Source: Thinopyrum elongatum
Lineage: Eukaryota > Streptophyta > Magnoliopsida > Poales > Poaceae
Direction of reading: 5' to 3'
Assembly (NCBI GenBank): GCA_011799875.1
Contig: CM022298.1
Coordinates: 55,085,792 to 55,149,791, forward strand
Length of the DNA stretch: 64,000 nucleotides
A program made the translations under genes and the position numbers. The notes beneath the pieces were generated by a model, which was given only the letters and a program-made list of their open reading frames with translations, was not told where the DNA came from and searched no databases. Shown here in pieces: positions 10,453 through 21,506 of the stretch (positions are counted from its first letter, which is position 1; every line of letters begins with the position of its first letter).

Positions 10453-10690
10453 GTACCCTCGGCATTATTTATTTTGATGGCTCCAGATCGATAAACCTCC
10501 TCGATAACATAGGGTCCTTCCCATTTGAAGAGAAGTTTTCCTGCAAAGAATCTAAAACGAGAGTTGTACAAAAGAACATATTCTCCAAATTTAAACTCAC
10601 TCTTTTTTGGATTCTCTTATCATGCCATCTTTCAACTTTTTCTTTAAATAACTTGGCATTTTCATAAGCTTGGGTTCTCCATTCATCTAG
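10453..10690 (-). pseudogene. G1 integrase C-terminal tail (gypsy pol), left of the CACTA insertion
   Basis: Minus-strand translation gives SLDEWRTQAYENAKLFKEK and VERWHDKRIQKR, then in another frame LQENFSSNGKDPMLSRRFI, matching the end of G4 pol at 53240-53520 (DEWRTQAYENAKFFKEK, KRWHDK). Cut at the left by the G3 LTR and at the right by the CACTA, it is separated from the rest of integrase (16571-17634) by 5.9 kb. A frameshift lies within it. Confidence 0.85.
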
Positions 10691-10714
10691 TGACACTACT
10701 GGAATCAGGGTCTT

Positions 10715-11057
10715 TGCCATCTGCCAGCTCTTTGCCGTCTGCCAGCTGATGGCAAAGAGGCTGTTTGCCCTCTATCTTGTCAAAGCAGACGGCAAAGAAC
10801 CAGTTGATGGCAAAGTGGCCCGTAGTTCTGCCAGCAGACGGCAAAGACCAAAGTGGGCCCCACGGGGTACTGCGCTGGCTAGGTCACACGGGCCACTTCT
10901 TTGCCGTCTGCTGGCAGATGGCAAACATTTCTTTGCCATCTGCCAGCAGACGACAAAGGATTCTTTGCCGTCTGCTGGCAGACGGCAAAGAGGTGCCTCT
11001 TTGCCATCTGCCAGCAGACGGCAAAAGACCTCTTTGCCGTCAGCTGGCGGATGGCAA
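10715..11057. repeat. CACTA left subterminal repeat array
   Basis: Repeated blocks of CTTTGCCGTCTGC and GCAGACGGCAAAG alternate, many paired as short palindromes (TGCCAGCAGACGGCA). They are the presumed transposase-binding sites in this superfamily. All ORFs read across this array (up to 335 codons) are artefacts of the repeats. Confidence 0.9.
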
Positions 11058-11075
11058 AGAGGTGGGGCTATCCAC

Positions 11076-11127
11076 CTCCTCTCTCTCTCTTCTCTCTCCC
11101 GCACCCGACCCCCACCGCCCCCACCTC

Positions 11128-11159
<32 letters not shown>

Positions 11160-11161
11160 CC
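11076..11161. repeat. CT-rich microsatellite
   Basis: Two CTCTCTCT runs (about 11076-11098 and 11128-11161) flank CCGCACCCGACCCCCACCGC. Such CT tracts are common in grass 5' UTRs, consistent with the gene-like segment that follows. Confidence 0.85.
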
Positions 11162-11950
11162 GCACCGCGCCCCCGCCGCCCCCTCCCTCGGCCGCACCTG
11201 CTCCTCCCGCTCATCCACCCCGGCCGCCACCAATCCCAATCCCAATCTCAAGCCCTGCCGCTCCTCCAAGCACGCCCGCCCATCGGACTCGGCGCCCGCC
11301 AAGCGCACCCGCTCCCGGCCCCCGGATCCGGACCCCGCCGCCGCGCCCCTGCCGGATCCGCCGCAGGATCCTCCGTCGCCTCCCCCCGGCGCTAGCGCCG
11401 ACGCGGATGTGCCGGTGCGCGCCCTGTCCGCTGCCGCCATGCCCACCGCAAACGGGCCCCAACCGCCGCCTCCCCCGCAGCCTCCCGCCGGGGATGAGCC
11501 GGTGCTCGCCCTCTTCGCCGCCAACAAGCCCACCGCAAGCGCGCCCCAACCGCCTCCGTAGGAGGAGGAGGAGCCATTGGCCATCACAGCTGCCGTTGGC
11601 AGCTCGTCGGAGATGGTCGAGGGGTGGGCGCCCATATGGGATCAGGCGAATTAGTCATCGAAATCGGTCAAGGCAACGTTGCTACAGACGCTGGCAGCGG
11701 AGCAGGGGCTCCCGCACGTGGACCCTGCGTCGTCAGCCCTGCCTCGGCGAGCAGCGCCAGCACAGCGCCTAGGGAGTCCATGGCAATGAGCATAAGACTA
11801 GGCACGGGGACATCCTCCTTGGGGATGAGGAAAAAGAGGTAACAGCAAGGACGACCATGGAGGTGGTAGTGGCGAGGAGGATGCAGCGATGGGCTTCAGT
11901 AGCAGCAAACTTAACCTCGAGCATAAGCAGCGCTTTATTTCGATGGTTCA
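11162..11950 (+). pseudogene. Proline/alanine-rich gene-like segment inside the CACTA, likely captured or chimeric exon
   Basis: A GC-rich plus-strand frame reads NPNPNLKPCRSSKHARPSD, then a Pro/Ala-rich tract with two related blocks (VRALSAAAMPTANGPQPPP near 11418 and VLALFAANKPTASAPQPPP near 11502), ending in a stop near 11560. Further frames run to LNLEHKQRFISMVQ, which ends CAG|GTATGC (11949-11955), a good 5' splice-site consensus. A CT tract upstream resembles a 5' UTR. I do not recognise a protein family. It could be the first exon of a captured gene or a CACTA-specific transcript. The several overlapping frames are explained by GC bias. Confidence 0.4.
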
Positions 11951-14530
11951 GGTATGCTTGTGTTAATATTCATCTACCTTTTAGCTTGTACTGAATAACT
12001 CAATTGTTACTGTTAAGAGCAAGGATGAAAAACTCCTGCTGTTTCTACCTGCAAAACGTGCAGTAGATAGTGGAGCACATAATACCACAGATTCAACTAG
12101 CCTGCTGAAACAACTCTGCTTTTTTTTATGACATGTTGTAATATTTCCTCAAGATGGCTGTTTTCCAGGATTATACAACTCATCCATGCTTCTGATCCTT
12201 CACTTTCTAATCATTGTGCAGTAGCATGAAAATCTTCTTGGGGAAGTACAGTGGTATAAACGGATGTTTGAAGGTTAAATAAGTAGGAGTACAACATTCG
12301 CCGTTTGTACGTAGAGCTTAAAGGATGACTTTCATACGTCTTGTTGTTGACCCGGGTAGCCTGCTGCAGGTTTAGTACAAGAAGGCCGACAGGAGAAATT
12401 GGGTAAATGGTTTCAAGCGGAGCGGCATCCGAGAGTTCTCTAAGGCGGCGGCCACCATGTAGGACCACACCAGTGTTCAGTTTAGGATTTCATATCAGTT
12501 TTGTTGGTCGTTGCTGTGTAAATTCCTCTCCTTGGTAGTGAAAACTATGTGAGGATAAACGAATAGTTATCACTTTGATTGGATGGTCATTCTACATTGC
12601 AATTTTTCTCTATAGTTCTATTTCTTTACACAGATTTAGAGGCTTTTCCTCTTTTCCTCTGTAGTTATATTTTATTTTCTTCTATTTTATTCATTAATAG
12701 ATAATTAGCTGCATTGCAGGATACCATGACAGATGTCCGCTTTAATTCTACAATTAGAAATGACTAATGGAAGAGAAATTATGGTGTACTTTATAATTGC
12801 TATAGAATAATAGTTAACTGTGGTCTCTCAAAACATTGATCACTAAGTGCAAGTCATGTAAGAATTCAAGCAAATTATTATAACAAAGTTCGCCTCCAGT
12901 CTGGATGTTAACCCAGCAAGGTTAAAAACTAATCCACCAAAATCTGAAAGTATCTATATGCCTAAGTAGATGCTACTAATTGTGGCATCAACACACTTCA
13001 CTCCTTGTAATACATCAAACAGAAGGTGAATATCGCTTCTCGTTGATTTCTTTCAACATGAATGGAGATGTGCATATCCAGATAACTTTTATTGTCCGTG
13101 TTAGTTGAATATGGATTTTATTACCTGTTCATCTTCTTAACTTTAACCAGTGCTAGGCAAACTGTAGTTTTTTATTTGGAAACCTCGGTGATGGATAGCC
13201 TGATCAGAGTTATGTGGCGCTGAAAATGGCGAGGTATGTAGTACGATAAAAGATTTTTGTGCCACTGAAATCTGGCATTAAAATTTTGTTTTACCGCATT
13301 CTGGTATCAACTACTAAGGAAAGTAGGACAATAAGCAATTTTTGGCTTGCATCGATTGTTCTTGTTACTCTGCCTTTTTTTCAAAGGGCAGATTAATTGT
13401 AAAGTTAGTTTTAATTTTCACCAGTTGAAAATTTCATGTTTTGCCGTGTACTAATATAAGCTTGCCTTGCCTTTTTCTTTTACGGTAATAACAAATGCCG
13501 GTTGCTATCCTCTTGTTATGGCCCTGTTAAGTACAATTATCTTTGTTTAAAAGAATCACATATATATTCCGATTCATAATAGTATCAAATTGGTTACTGT
13601 TTAGATGAGAACATGGCAAATTGGAGCCGATAAATAGTTCAGAATTTTGAGAACAAGATAATTCACTATAGTAGCTACATATTTTTATGATGACTCCTTT
13701 TCACCTAATTTTAGCGGCACTTCGACTGTAGGCTATGATAATTTGTAGTAGAGTTGACAACAACGGGGCAAAAAAAACTTACAAAGATGTGCACTACATT
13801 ATTACTATTAACAAATTTTATGCAACATTATGGAAAGAATTTGTGTGCGGCAATTGCATGCGCATCTGGAGAAGGAATGATGTATCAAGTTGAGTCCCAA
13901 AAAACAAGGTTGCAGAGTCAACTATAATGTTCTTCATATGACATGATGTTTACATTAAGGTCACCAATGTGCACCGTCCAGTCGAAACACAATGCAAAGC
14001 TCCTCCTTCTTTATTAGATGTTGACACTATACTTGGCAACCATTTCAGAAATGACATTTTATAGTTCTGATTTGACCTACTTGACACAAATTAAATTTCG
14101 TTTCTACTTTACCTTTAGCTGTCCACTTTTTGAAATTTAATTGTCTAATTTTATAGTTCTGGTTTATTTTGATCCAAGTCCAATAATAAATTTTGATCAA
14201 TTCATGTATAATCGATGGAAGTGGCATATTTTTGTCAGGATTATTCAGCTTGACTGATAAGTTATCTTTTTATTTGTGCAATCTGTATCTGGTGAAACTT
14301 TATAGGCCAGCTTCACATACATACCGAAATAGTGCCATTTTCTTTTTTTTAAAGAATAGCGCTGCATGTTGATAGTAGCATTGTCCAATAATTTCGCACC
14401 AATAGAATATAAGGCGAGGCAGAAACAGATGGACTGCAAGCTACAGCTAAGTAGTGCACAAGGACAGGTTAACTAACTCCAATTTATTTTCTAAAACTGT
14501 TGCAAGCACGGGCTACAATTCATGATTCGG
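11951..14530. other. CACTA interior without recognisable genes
   Basis: About 2.6 kb of AT-rich, intron-like sequence. Short open frames (for example 12211-12468 minus, 14045-14439 minus) have no recognisable domains. The right edge is the Helitron-like terminus at 14537-14567; the matching 5' end (TC...) could not be identified, so how much of this segment is Helitron is open. Confidence 0.5.
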
Positions 14531-14536
14531 ACAACG

Positions 14537-14567
14537 GCCCGTAGCAACGCACGGGCATATTTACTAG
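14537..14567 (+). mobile_element. Helitron-like 3' terminus nested in the CACTA
   Basis: A 6-bp perfect GC-rich hairpin (GCCCGT 14537-14542 / ACGGGC 14551-14556, loop AGCAACGC) is followed 7 nt later by CTAG (14564-14567) and then T. Helitrons end in CTRR, preceded by a short hairpin and flanked by a 3' T. The text around the hairpin is typical of grass Helitrons. The 5' end was not found. Confidence 0.65.
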
Positions 14568-14594
14568 TTTATATTTAAAATTGTGGCGTTACAG

Positions 14595-14736
14595 GCAAAA
14601 GCAGTTCCTGCAAAACATCGACGAGAGACAGGCTCACTGATGGTTCTAGGGCTGATGCTCTTCAGGACCAAGAGTATGTACTTACCTATGAAGACAAGGA
14701 TGCTGACTGGATGCTTGTTGGTGATCTTCCTTGGGA
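14595..14736 (+). pseudogene. Captured Aux/IAA exon (domain IV / PB1 part) inside the CACTA
   Basis: In frame from 14594 the exon reads [20 protein letters not shown], continuing through [17 protein letters not shown] to LPWE. That is the hallmark of Aux/IAA auxin-response repressors (C-terminal PB1 domain, which mediates Aux/IAA-ARF interaction in the nucleus). It starts after an acceptor (TTACAG, 14589-14594) and stops inside the PWE codon at a GTAAGT donor (14737). That is the exon boundary I know for this gene family, so genomic DNA rather than cDNA was captured. No stop lies within the 142 bp. The next exon (MF...C.RL.IMKGSD) and domains I-III were not found, so it is a fragment. A Helitron-like end lies 27 bp upstream. 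Confidence 0.85.
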
Positions 14737-16107
14737 GTAAGTTCCTGAATTTTGTGGTTTGTGAGATCCATGCACCTTAACATGCTTTTATGATGGCTTA
14801 TTGTTGTATTCTTCTCTTACATGCACCTTAACTTAGTATGCTTTTATGATGCTTATTGTGGTATTCTTCTCTCACATTTGGCCCACTTGGACATCAGTAT
14901 TGCTTTTGCTGTTGTCTGTTTATGTACTTTTGTAGAACTTTGGAGATCTTGATAGTAGAGTCATGAACTTGATAGAACTTTCAACATTGTAGCCTAGACT
15001 TTTACCGCAAGTGGTTTACCCTTCAAACTGGCTTTTCGGATATGATATCTGGAGGTAGCCAAAAATTTGCAACACAAACTCTGCAGCTCATGAAATTTTG
15101 AGATGCCCATGAGTAAAATTTGCTATTTGGGTAATCAAGTCATCCTAATTCTCCCTGAAGCTTCACTTGCCCTTCTTTTCTTTTAGAAAATGGAAGATAT
15201 ATTACCTTCGGCCTCTGTCATGGATGGACACTGCCCTTCTATGAATCAGTGTAGTATCTTGCTCTTAAAACTTCTTTGTGAGTATTCTGAAAAGACGAAC
15301 CGCCAAATAGTTTTATAGATATTTTTGTTGTGTCTGGAACCATTTGGTACATAGCTCGCTTAAATGGAACCAGCGATTGCGAGGGCATCAGTACAATGCA
15401 CATATCTCCGTAGAATGTGGCCATATGAAACATCTGAATAATGTCTAATTGGCAATTTGGCATGCATATTTTGCACCGAGTGATGCCAAAATAGAGTTGT
15501 TTCATTAGTGAGACATGTACCATTTGTGGAATGTGATTAACCTGCTATTTGTTCAGTTTGCTACGTACACAATCTTTAGTTTTGTTCCATTAAATGACGA
15601 ATTCAATCAATTAAATAGTCGATCATGAATGAATATTCCATTCTTTTTCCTTCTTCTGGTCGTTGACCTGGATGAAAATGCTCTTCTTTCAGTCTCTGTT
15701 GAAGTCAAACCCATCCATGCAAAATCTGTACTGTTGTAGAATTAATGTAGATGAATATATATGCCTTGCAGTTTTATCGTGCATGCCATTCAACTAACTT
15801 GCTCTTGTCCATGCAGATGGAGTACGAGGACGAGCAGCAGCAGCAGCAAATCAGCCTGATGATGACGGGGTGCGGGAGGCAATGGTGATCATGCTGATGG
15901 CATGAAGAAGGCTGATGACCACAACCTGGACCTGTTGGCATTTAGAGATGGCAAACACAGGCGGCGCGGAGACAGCAATATATATGTATTGGATGTTTGA
16001 TGTTTGCCTTATTATGGATGAACATGGTGAAACTATGTTTGATGTTTACCCTATGCAACATATATGTGGTGGATAAGCATAATGTTTGCCTTATTATGTG
16101 ATTCTGA
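14737..16107. other. CACTA interior 3' of the Aux/IAA exon
   Basis: Intron-like AT-rich sequence. Possible acceptor-like sites occur, such as TTCTTTTAG near 15185 and CATGCAG at 15812-15818, the latter followed by a short frame MEYEDEQQQQQISLM that ends within 25 codons. A 94-codon minus-strand frame (15239-15523) has no recognisable domain. These could be further captured fragments, but I cannot assign them. Confidence 0.35.

Positions 16108-16172
<65 letters not shown>
16108..16172. repeat. Compound (TA)n(TG)n microsatellite in the CACTA
   Basis: About eight TA units followed by about 25 TG units, just inside the right subterminal array. Confidence 0.95.
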
Positions 16173-16174
<2 letters not shown>

Positions 16175-16228
16175 CGAATTTTTGTGAAAATGAATTGATA
16201 TAAGAAAAAAAAAGGGGCTATATAGCCA

Positions 16229-16558
16229 CTTTGCCGTCTGCTAGCAGACGGCAAAGCTCTTTGCCATCTGCCAGCAGACGGCAAAGTGGCCACGTGGCAG
16301 CAGCTTGTGCAACCTGGGCTGACCTATTTGGCCTCTTTGCCGTCTACTGGCACACGGCAAAGAAGCAAAGGTCTTTGCCGTCTGTCAGCAGACGGCAAAG
16401 AAGCAAGCTCTTTGCCGTCCGCCAGCAGACGGCAAAGCGGCCTTTACTGGCATCAGCTTTGCCGGAGTGTTTGCCGTCTGCTAGCGGACGGCAAAGCCTT
16501 TGCCGTCCGCCAAGCATGCCTTTGCCGTCTGCTATGGCAGACGGCAAAGCAGCTGATT
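16229..16558. repeat. CACTA right subterminal repeat array
   Basis: About a dozen CTTTGCCGTCTG / CAGACGGCAAAG units in alternating orientation, mirror image of 10715-11057. It ends GACGGCAAAGCAGCTGATTCC next to the terminal repeat. Confidence 0.9.
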
Positions 16559-16570
16559 CCAGTAGTGTGA

Positions 16571-17634
16571 GCCAATAAAATAACCTCTTTTCACCGGCAA
16601 GTTTGAAACCATAGTTGAGTTCTTTAATTGCCCAATATGCTTTATGTTCTAACTCAAGAGGCAAATGACAAGCTTTTCCATAAACCATTTTATAAGGAGA
16701 CATACCCATGGGATTTTTATATGCTGTTCTATAAGACCACAGTGCATCATCTAATTTCTTAGACCAATTCTTTCGAGACCTACTGACAGCTTTTTGTAAA
16801 ATTAACTTTATTTCTCTATTGCTAAGTTCAACTTGACCACTAGACTAAGGATGATAGGGTGATGCAATTCTATGGTTGACATCATACTTAGCAAGCATTT
16901 TACGGAAAACACCATTAATAAAATGGGAACCACCATCAGTCATTAAATATCTAGGGACTCCAAACCTAGGGAAAATGAGTTCCTTAAGCATTTTAATAGA
17001 AGTGTTGTGATCAGCACTACTAGTTGGAATAGCTTCTATCCTCTTAGTGACATAATCAACAGCAACCAAATTGTGAGTATACCCATTAGAGGAAGGAAAA
17101 GGTCCCATGTAATCAAATCCCCGAACATCAAATGGTTCAACAGCAAGTGAATAATTCATAGGCATTTCTTGACGCTTACCATATTTCCAATTCTTTGACA
17201 TTCATCACAAGATAAAACAAACTTATGGCCATCCTTGAAGAGAGTAGGCCAATAAAAACCAGATTGCAATACCTTGTGAGCAGTTCTATCTCCCGCATGA
17301 TGCCCTCCATAAGCTTTGGAGTGACATTTCCGTAGGATTTGTCCCTGTTCATGCTCGGGTACACAACGTCTAATAATACCATCTACTCCTTCTTTATAAA
17401 GATGTGGGTCATCCCAAAAGTAATTTCTTAAATCATAGAAGATTTTTTTCTTTTGTTGGTATGTGAAATTAGGTGGTATGTATTTAGCAACAATGTAATT
17501 AGCATAGTCAGCATACCAGGGAGTGTTATGAGAAACATTTATTGACGCTAATTGTTTATCAGGAAAATTATCATTAATAGGTTGTGGGTCACCAAGAATA
17601 TTTTCTAACCTAGACAAGTTATCAGCAACGGGGT
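16571..17634 (-). pseudogene. G1 integrase (gypsy pol), core and zinc-finger region
   Basis: Minus-strand frames 17156-17617 and 16845-17201 cover the integrase HHCC finger ([19 protein letters not shown] then CDECQ) and the DDE core: Asp in GFDYMGPFP (codon at 17112-17114), Asp in LMTDGGSHF (16935-16937) and Glu in [11 protein letters not shown] (16827-16829). The enzyme would join retrotransposon cDNA into chromosomal DNA. The two frames overlap by a frameshift after [13 protein letters not shown] replaces a Gln codon just before SSGQVE. The right end is the G2 insertion point (TSD GGGGT 17630-17634). The left end is the CACTA. RNase H and RT of the same pol continue at 32528. Confidence 0.9.
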
Positions 17635-19231
17635 TGATACGTCTCCAACGTATCTATAATTTTTGATTGTTCCATGCTGTTATATTATCATTCTTGGATG
17701 TTTTACAATCATTTTATAGCAACTTTATATCATTTCTTGGGACTAACCTATTGACATAGTGCCTAGTGCCAGTTGCTGCTTTTTGCCTGTTTTTTACTTC
17801 GCATAAAATCAATACCAAACGGAGTCCAAATGCAGCGAAACTTTTTGGTGATTTTTCTGGACCAGAAGACACAAGTTGGGCCAAGGAAGTACCAGAGGGG
17901 GGAACAACCCACCTGAGCGCGCCTGGGGGCCCAGGTGCGTCCTGGTGGGTTATGCCCACCTGGGTGGCCTCCCGCACTGCCTCTTTGCTCTATAAATACC
18001 CAAATATTCCAGAACCCTGGGAGAGTGGACGAAATACAATTCCAGCCACCGCAAGTTCCAGAAACCACAGATCCAATCTAGACACCATCACGGAGGGCCT
18101 CATCATCCTCATTGGTGCCTCTCCGATGATGCGTCAGTAGTTCATTGTAGACCTACGGGTCCGTGGTTAGTAGCTAGATGGCTTCCTCTCTCTCTTTTGA
18201 TTCTCAATACAATGGTCTCTTGGAGATCTATTTGAGGTAACTCTTTTTGCGGTGTGTTTGTTGGGATCCGATGAACTTTGAGTTTATGATCAGATCTATG
18301 TTTTTATCCATGAAAGTTATTTGAGTATTTTGATCTCTTATATGCATAATTACTTATAGCCTCGTATTTCTTCTTCGAATCTTTGGTTTAGTTAGGCCGA
18401 CTAGATCGATTTTTCTTGCCATGGGAAGAGGTGCTTTGTGATGGGTTCGATCTTACGGTGCTCAATCCTAGTGACAGAATGGGAAATGACACGTATGTAT
18501 CGTTGCTATTAAGGATAACAAGATGGGGTATATTCCTACATGAATAGATCTTGTCTACACAATGTCATCGTTCTTATTGCATTACTCCGTTTCTCGATGA
18601 ACTTAATACACTAGATGCATGCTGGATAGCGGTCGATGTGTGGAGTAATAGTAGTAGATGCAGGCAGGAGTCGGTCTACTAATCTTGGACGTGATGCCTA
18701 TATAATGATCATTGCCTGGATATCGTCATAATTATTTGAAGTTCTATCAATTGCCCAACAGTAATTTGTTAACCCACCGTATGCTATTTTCTCGAAGAAG
18801 CCACTAGTGAAATCTACGGCCCAAGGGTCTATTTTTTCCATCATATATTTTCAGATCTATATTGCTATTTGCCTTTTTATTTATTTGCACCTTTTATTTT
18901 CAGATCTATATTTCCAAAAACCCAAAAATACCTTTCTGCACTTTATTTTATTTTGTGTTTATTCGAGATCTATTTATCCAATCTATTTCAGATAGTCTCC
19001 CGGCCATGTGCCAATTTCTGGCACCGTTACCCGAAAGGGATTGACAACCCCTTTAACACGTCGGGTTGCAAGTATTTGTTCTTTGTGTGCAGGTACCGTT
19101 TACGTAGTGTTGCGTGGTTCTCCTACTGGTTCGATAACCTTGGTCTCATCACTGAGGGAAATACCTACCGTAGATGTGCTGCATCATCCCTTCCTCTTTG
19201 GGGAAATACCGACGTAGTTCAAGCCAAATCA
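17635..19231 (+). mobile_element. G2 5' LTR (1597 bp)
   Basis: TGATACGTCTCCAACGTATC...CAAGCCAAATCA. It has a palindrome at 17899-17956 and TATAAATA at 17991-17998. It is clearly collinear with 31186-32522. The first ~45 bp are nearly identical to the start of solo LTR S3 (48853). Confidence 0.92.
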
Positions 19232-19242
19232 AAAGGAATTTC

Positions 19243-19260
19243 TGGCGCCGTTGCCAGGAA
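19243..19260 (+). promoter_or_regulatory. G2 primer-binding site
   Basis: TGGCGCCGTTGCCAGGAA, 11 nt after the LTR, matches the tRNA-Asp-type PBS common in Athila-group gypsy elements. G1 (35884-35901) and G4 (47454-47469) carry versions of the same site. Confidence 0.8.
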
Positions 19261-19445
19261 GACATCATCAACATCTACCAGGTTCCTAATCACAAATCTC
19301 ATCTCCTTGCAATTTACATTATTTGCCATTTGCCTCTCGTTTTCATCTTCCCCACTTCACAAACATTTGCTGTATTATTCGCCCTCTTTTTCGTTCGCCG
19401 TTTTCTCGTCAGATCTGTTTTTGAGTGCAATCTTGTTGCATAGTC

Positions 19446-21506
19446 ATGATGACTCAAGAGAACACCAAGTTGTGTGATTTCTCTAACACCAAGAACGATG
19501 ATTTTATTAGAACTCCGATTGCTCCTCCCGCCACTAGTGCGGAGTCTTGTGATATTAATGCCGCTTTGCTGAATCTTGTTATGAAAGATCAATTTTTTGG
19601 TACTCCTAGTGAGGATGTTGTGTCCCATCTTAACACATTCATGGAATTATGTGAAATGCAAAGGAAAAAAAGATGTGGACAATGATATTGTGAAGTTGAA
19701 GTTATTCCCGTTTTCTTAACGAGACCGTACAAACATTTGGTTTTCTTCTTTGCCTCGCAATAGTATCGATTCTTGGGATAAGTGCAAAGATGCTTTTATT
19801 ACTAAGTACTTTCCTCCCATGAAAATTATTTCCCTTAAGACACAAATCATGAATTTTAAGCAACTTGAGCATGAACATGTCGCGCAATCATGGGAAAGAA
19901 TGAAATTGATGCTAAGAAATTGTCCTACTCATGGTTTAAATCTTTGGATGATCATACACAAAAATTATGCGGGATTGAATTTTGTTTCTAGAAATCTTTT
20001 AGATTCCACCGCGGGTGGTACTTTTATGGAGATTACTTTGGGTGAAGCTACTAAATTGCTTGATTACCGTAAGAGCTCCTACTAGTAAAAAGGTTAATTC
20101 GATAGAAGAAATAAATTCTTTGAGTGAAAAAGTTGATACTCTTATGAAGTTGGTTTCTAATAAAAATGCTCCTATTGATCTTAATGTTGTGCCTTTGTCT
20201 ACCTTGATTGAGCAAAATAGTGATGCCGTAGATGTGAATTTTGTTCCGCGAAACAATTTTAATAACAATGCTTATAGAGGTAATTTCAATCCTAGACCTT
20301 TTCCGGGAAATTCCTCTAATAATTATGGTAATTCCTATGGTAATCCTTCTTATAATAATAATAGGAACACCTCTTATCTTGAAAACAATATTAAAGAATT
20401 TATCAATGCTCAAAAGAATTTTAATACTACGATAGAAGAAAAGTTGAGTAATATTGATGATATGTCTAGAAGCATTGATAGAATTTCGCATGATGTAGAA
20501 AATCTCAAGATGAAAATTTTTGTGCCTAAGGTTGAGGAATCAATTAAAGCTTTATACGTTTCTATGCATGAAAGTAAGAAAAGAACCGCTATATATGCTT
20601 AGAGCTAAAAGAGAATTTTTAGAAAAAGCATTTTCTAGCGATTGCTTTCATAAAAATGATGAAGATCTTAAAATGATTGGTGTTTCTTCTATTGATTCCT
20701 TATTTAGTAAAATTAAGATTGATGATAAAGGGACTGAAGAAGAGTCAACTTTAGCTAGAAGGCGTCCCGATAATTCGGAGGGTGAAAATCTTCTTGAGAA
20801 AATTGATAAAAGTGGGTTTGGAGAGGTCAAAACTTTAACTAGTGATGTGCCCACTCTTTTGGATTACAAAGACTTTAATTATGATAGTTGCTCTTTGATT
20901 GATTGTATTTCTTTTATGCAATCCATGATAAATTCACCCCATGCTTATGAACAAAATAAAGCTTTTACTAAACATATCATTGATGCCATGATGAAAGCTT
21001 TGGAAGAAAAGTTGGAATTAGAGATTTCAATTCCTAGAAAATTACATGATCAATGGGAACCTACTATCAAAGTTATGATTAAAAATTATGAGTGTTTTGC
21101 TTTATGTGACCTGGGTGCTAGTGTTTCTACAATTCCGAAATCTTTACGTGATGTGCTTGGTCTTACCGATATTGAAGAATGTTCTTTAAATTTGCACTTG
21201 GTGGATTCTACTATTAAAAAGCCTATGGGAAGAATTAATGATGTTCTTATTCTTCCAAATAGGAATTATGTGCCCATAGATTTTATTGTTCTTGATATTG
21301 ATTGCAATCCGTCTTGTTCAATTATTCTTGGTAGACCGTTTTTGCGTACTATTGGTGCCGTGATTGATATGAAAGAAGGCAATATTAAATTTTAATTTCC
21401 ACTAAGGAAGGGTATGGAACACTTCCCTAGAACAAGAATTAAGCCACCATATGAATCAATCATGAGGGCATCTTATGGATCTAGAAATAAAGATGACAAT
21501 ACTTAG
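19446..21506 (+). pseudogene. G2 gag-protease, broken by frameshifts and a nonsense codon
   Basis: Gag starts MMTQENTKLCDFSNTKNDDF. A retrotransposon-gag region follows (SWDKCKDAFITKYFPPMK, then QSWERMKLMLRNCPTHGL), then an Asn-rich linker (NNNAYRGNFNPRP) and a coiled-coil-like segment near 20400-20520. The aspartic protease motif is CDLGASVSTIP (around 21108), with ILGRPFLRT as the second protease motif. An A-run frameshift lies near 19670 and others near 20085 and 20590. A TAA at 21393-21395 sits where the frame otherwise continues to a TAG at 21504-21506. There is no RT domain after the protease, so G2 is a gag-protease-only type that would need enzymes from a relative. Confidence 0.85.

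Larger units (their letters stand above)
10694..16567. mobile_element. Non-autonomous CACTA (En/Spm) transposon, 5874 bp, TSD TGA
   Basis: The ends are CACTACTGGAATCAG...CTGATTCCAGTAGTG, a perfect 15-bp inverted terminal repeat with CACTA termini. The 3-bp duplication TGA flanks it (10691-10693, 16568-16570). Subterminal arrays of CTTTGCCGTCTG/CAGACGGCAAAG lie inside both ends. No TNPA/TNPD-like transposase reading frame is visible, so it would depend on an autonomous partner. The interior holds a proline-rich gene-like segment, a Helitron-like 3' end and an Aux/IAA exon. It sits in the 3' coding part of G1 integrase. Confidence 0.95.

Noticed and set aside
10749..11772. Open frames of 270, 335 and 287 aa with repeated ADGK/QTAK motifs
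   Set aside because: They are translations of the CACTA subterminal repeats (CTTTGCCGTCTG) fused to a GC-rich segment; several frames on both strands are open at once, as expected from composition.
15239..15523. 94-codon minus-strand frame in the CACTA interior
   Set aside because: No recognisable motif and no splice or composition support; possibly another captured fragment but not claimed.
16229..16558. Regularly repeated palindromes that resemble a CRISPR array
   Set aside because: Units alternate in orientation, spacing is irregular, and they sit inside CACTA ends with a TSD; this is subterminal transposon sequence in a plant genome.
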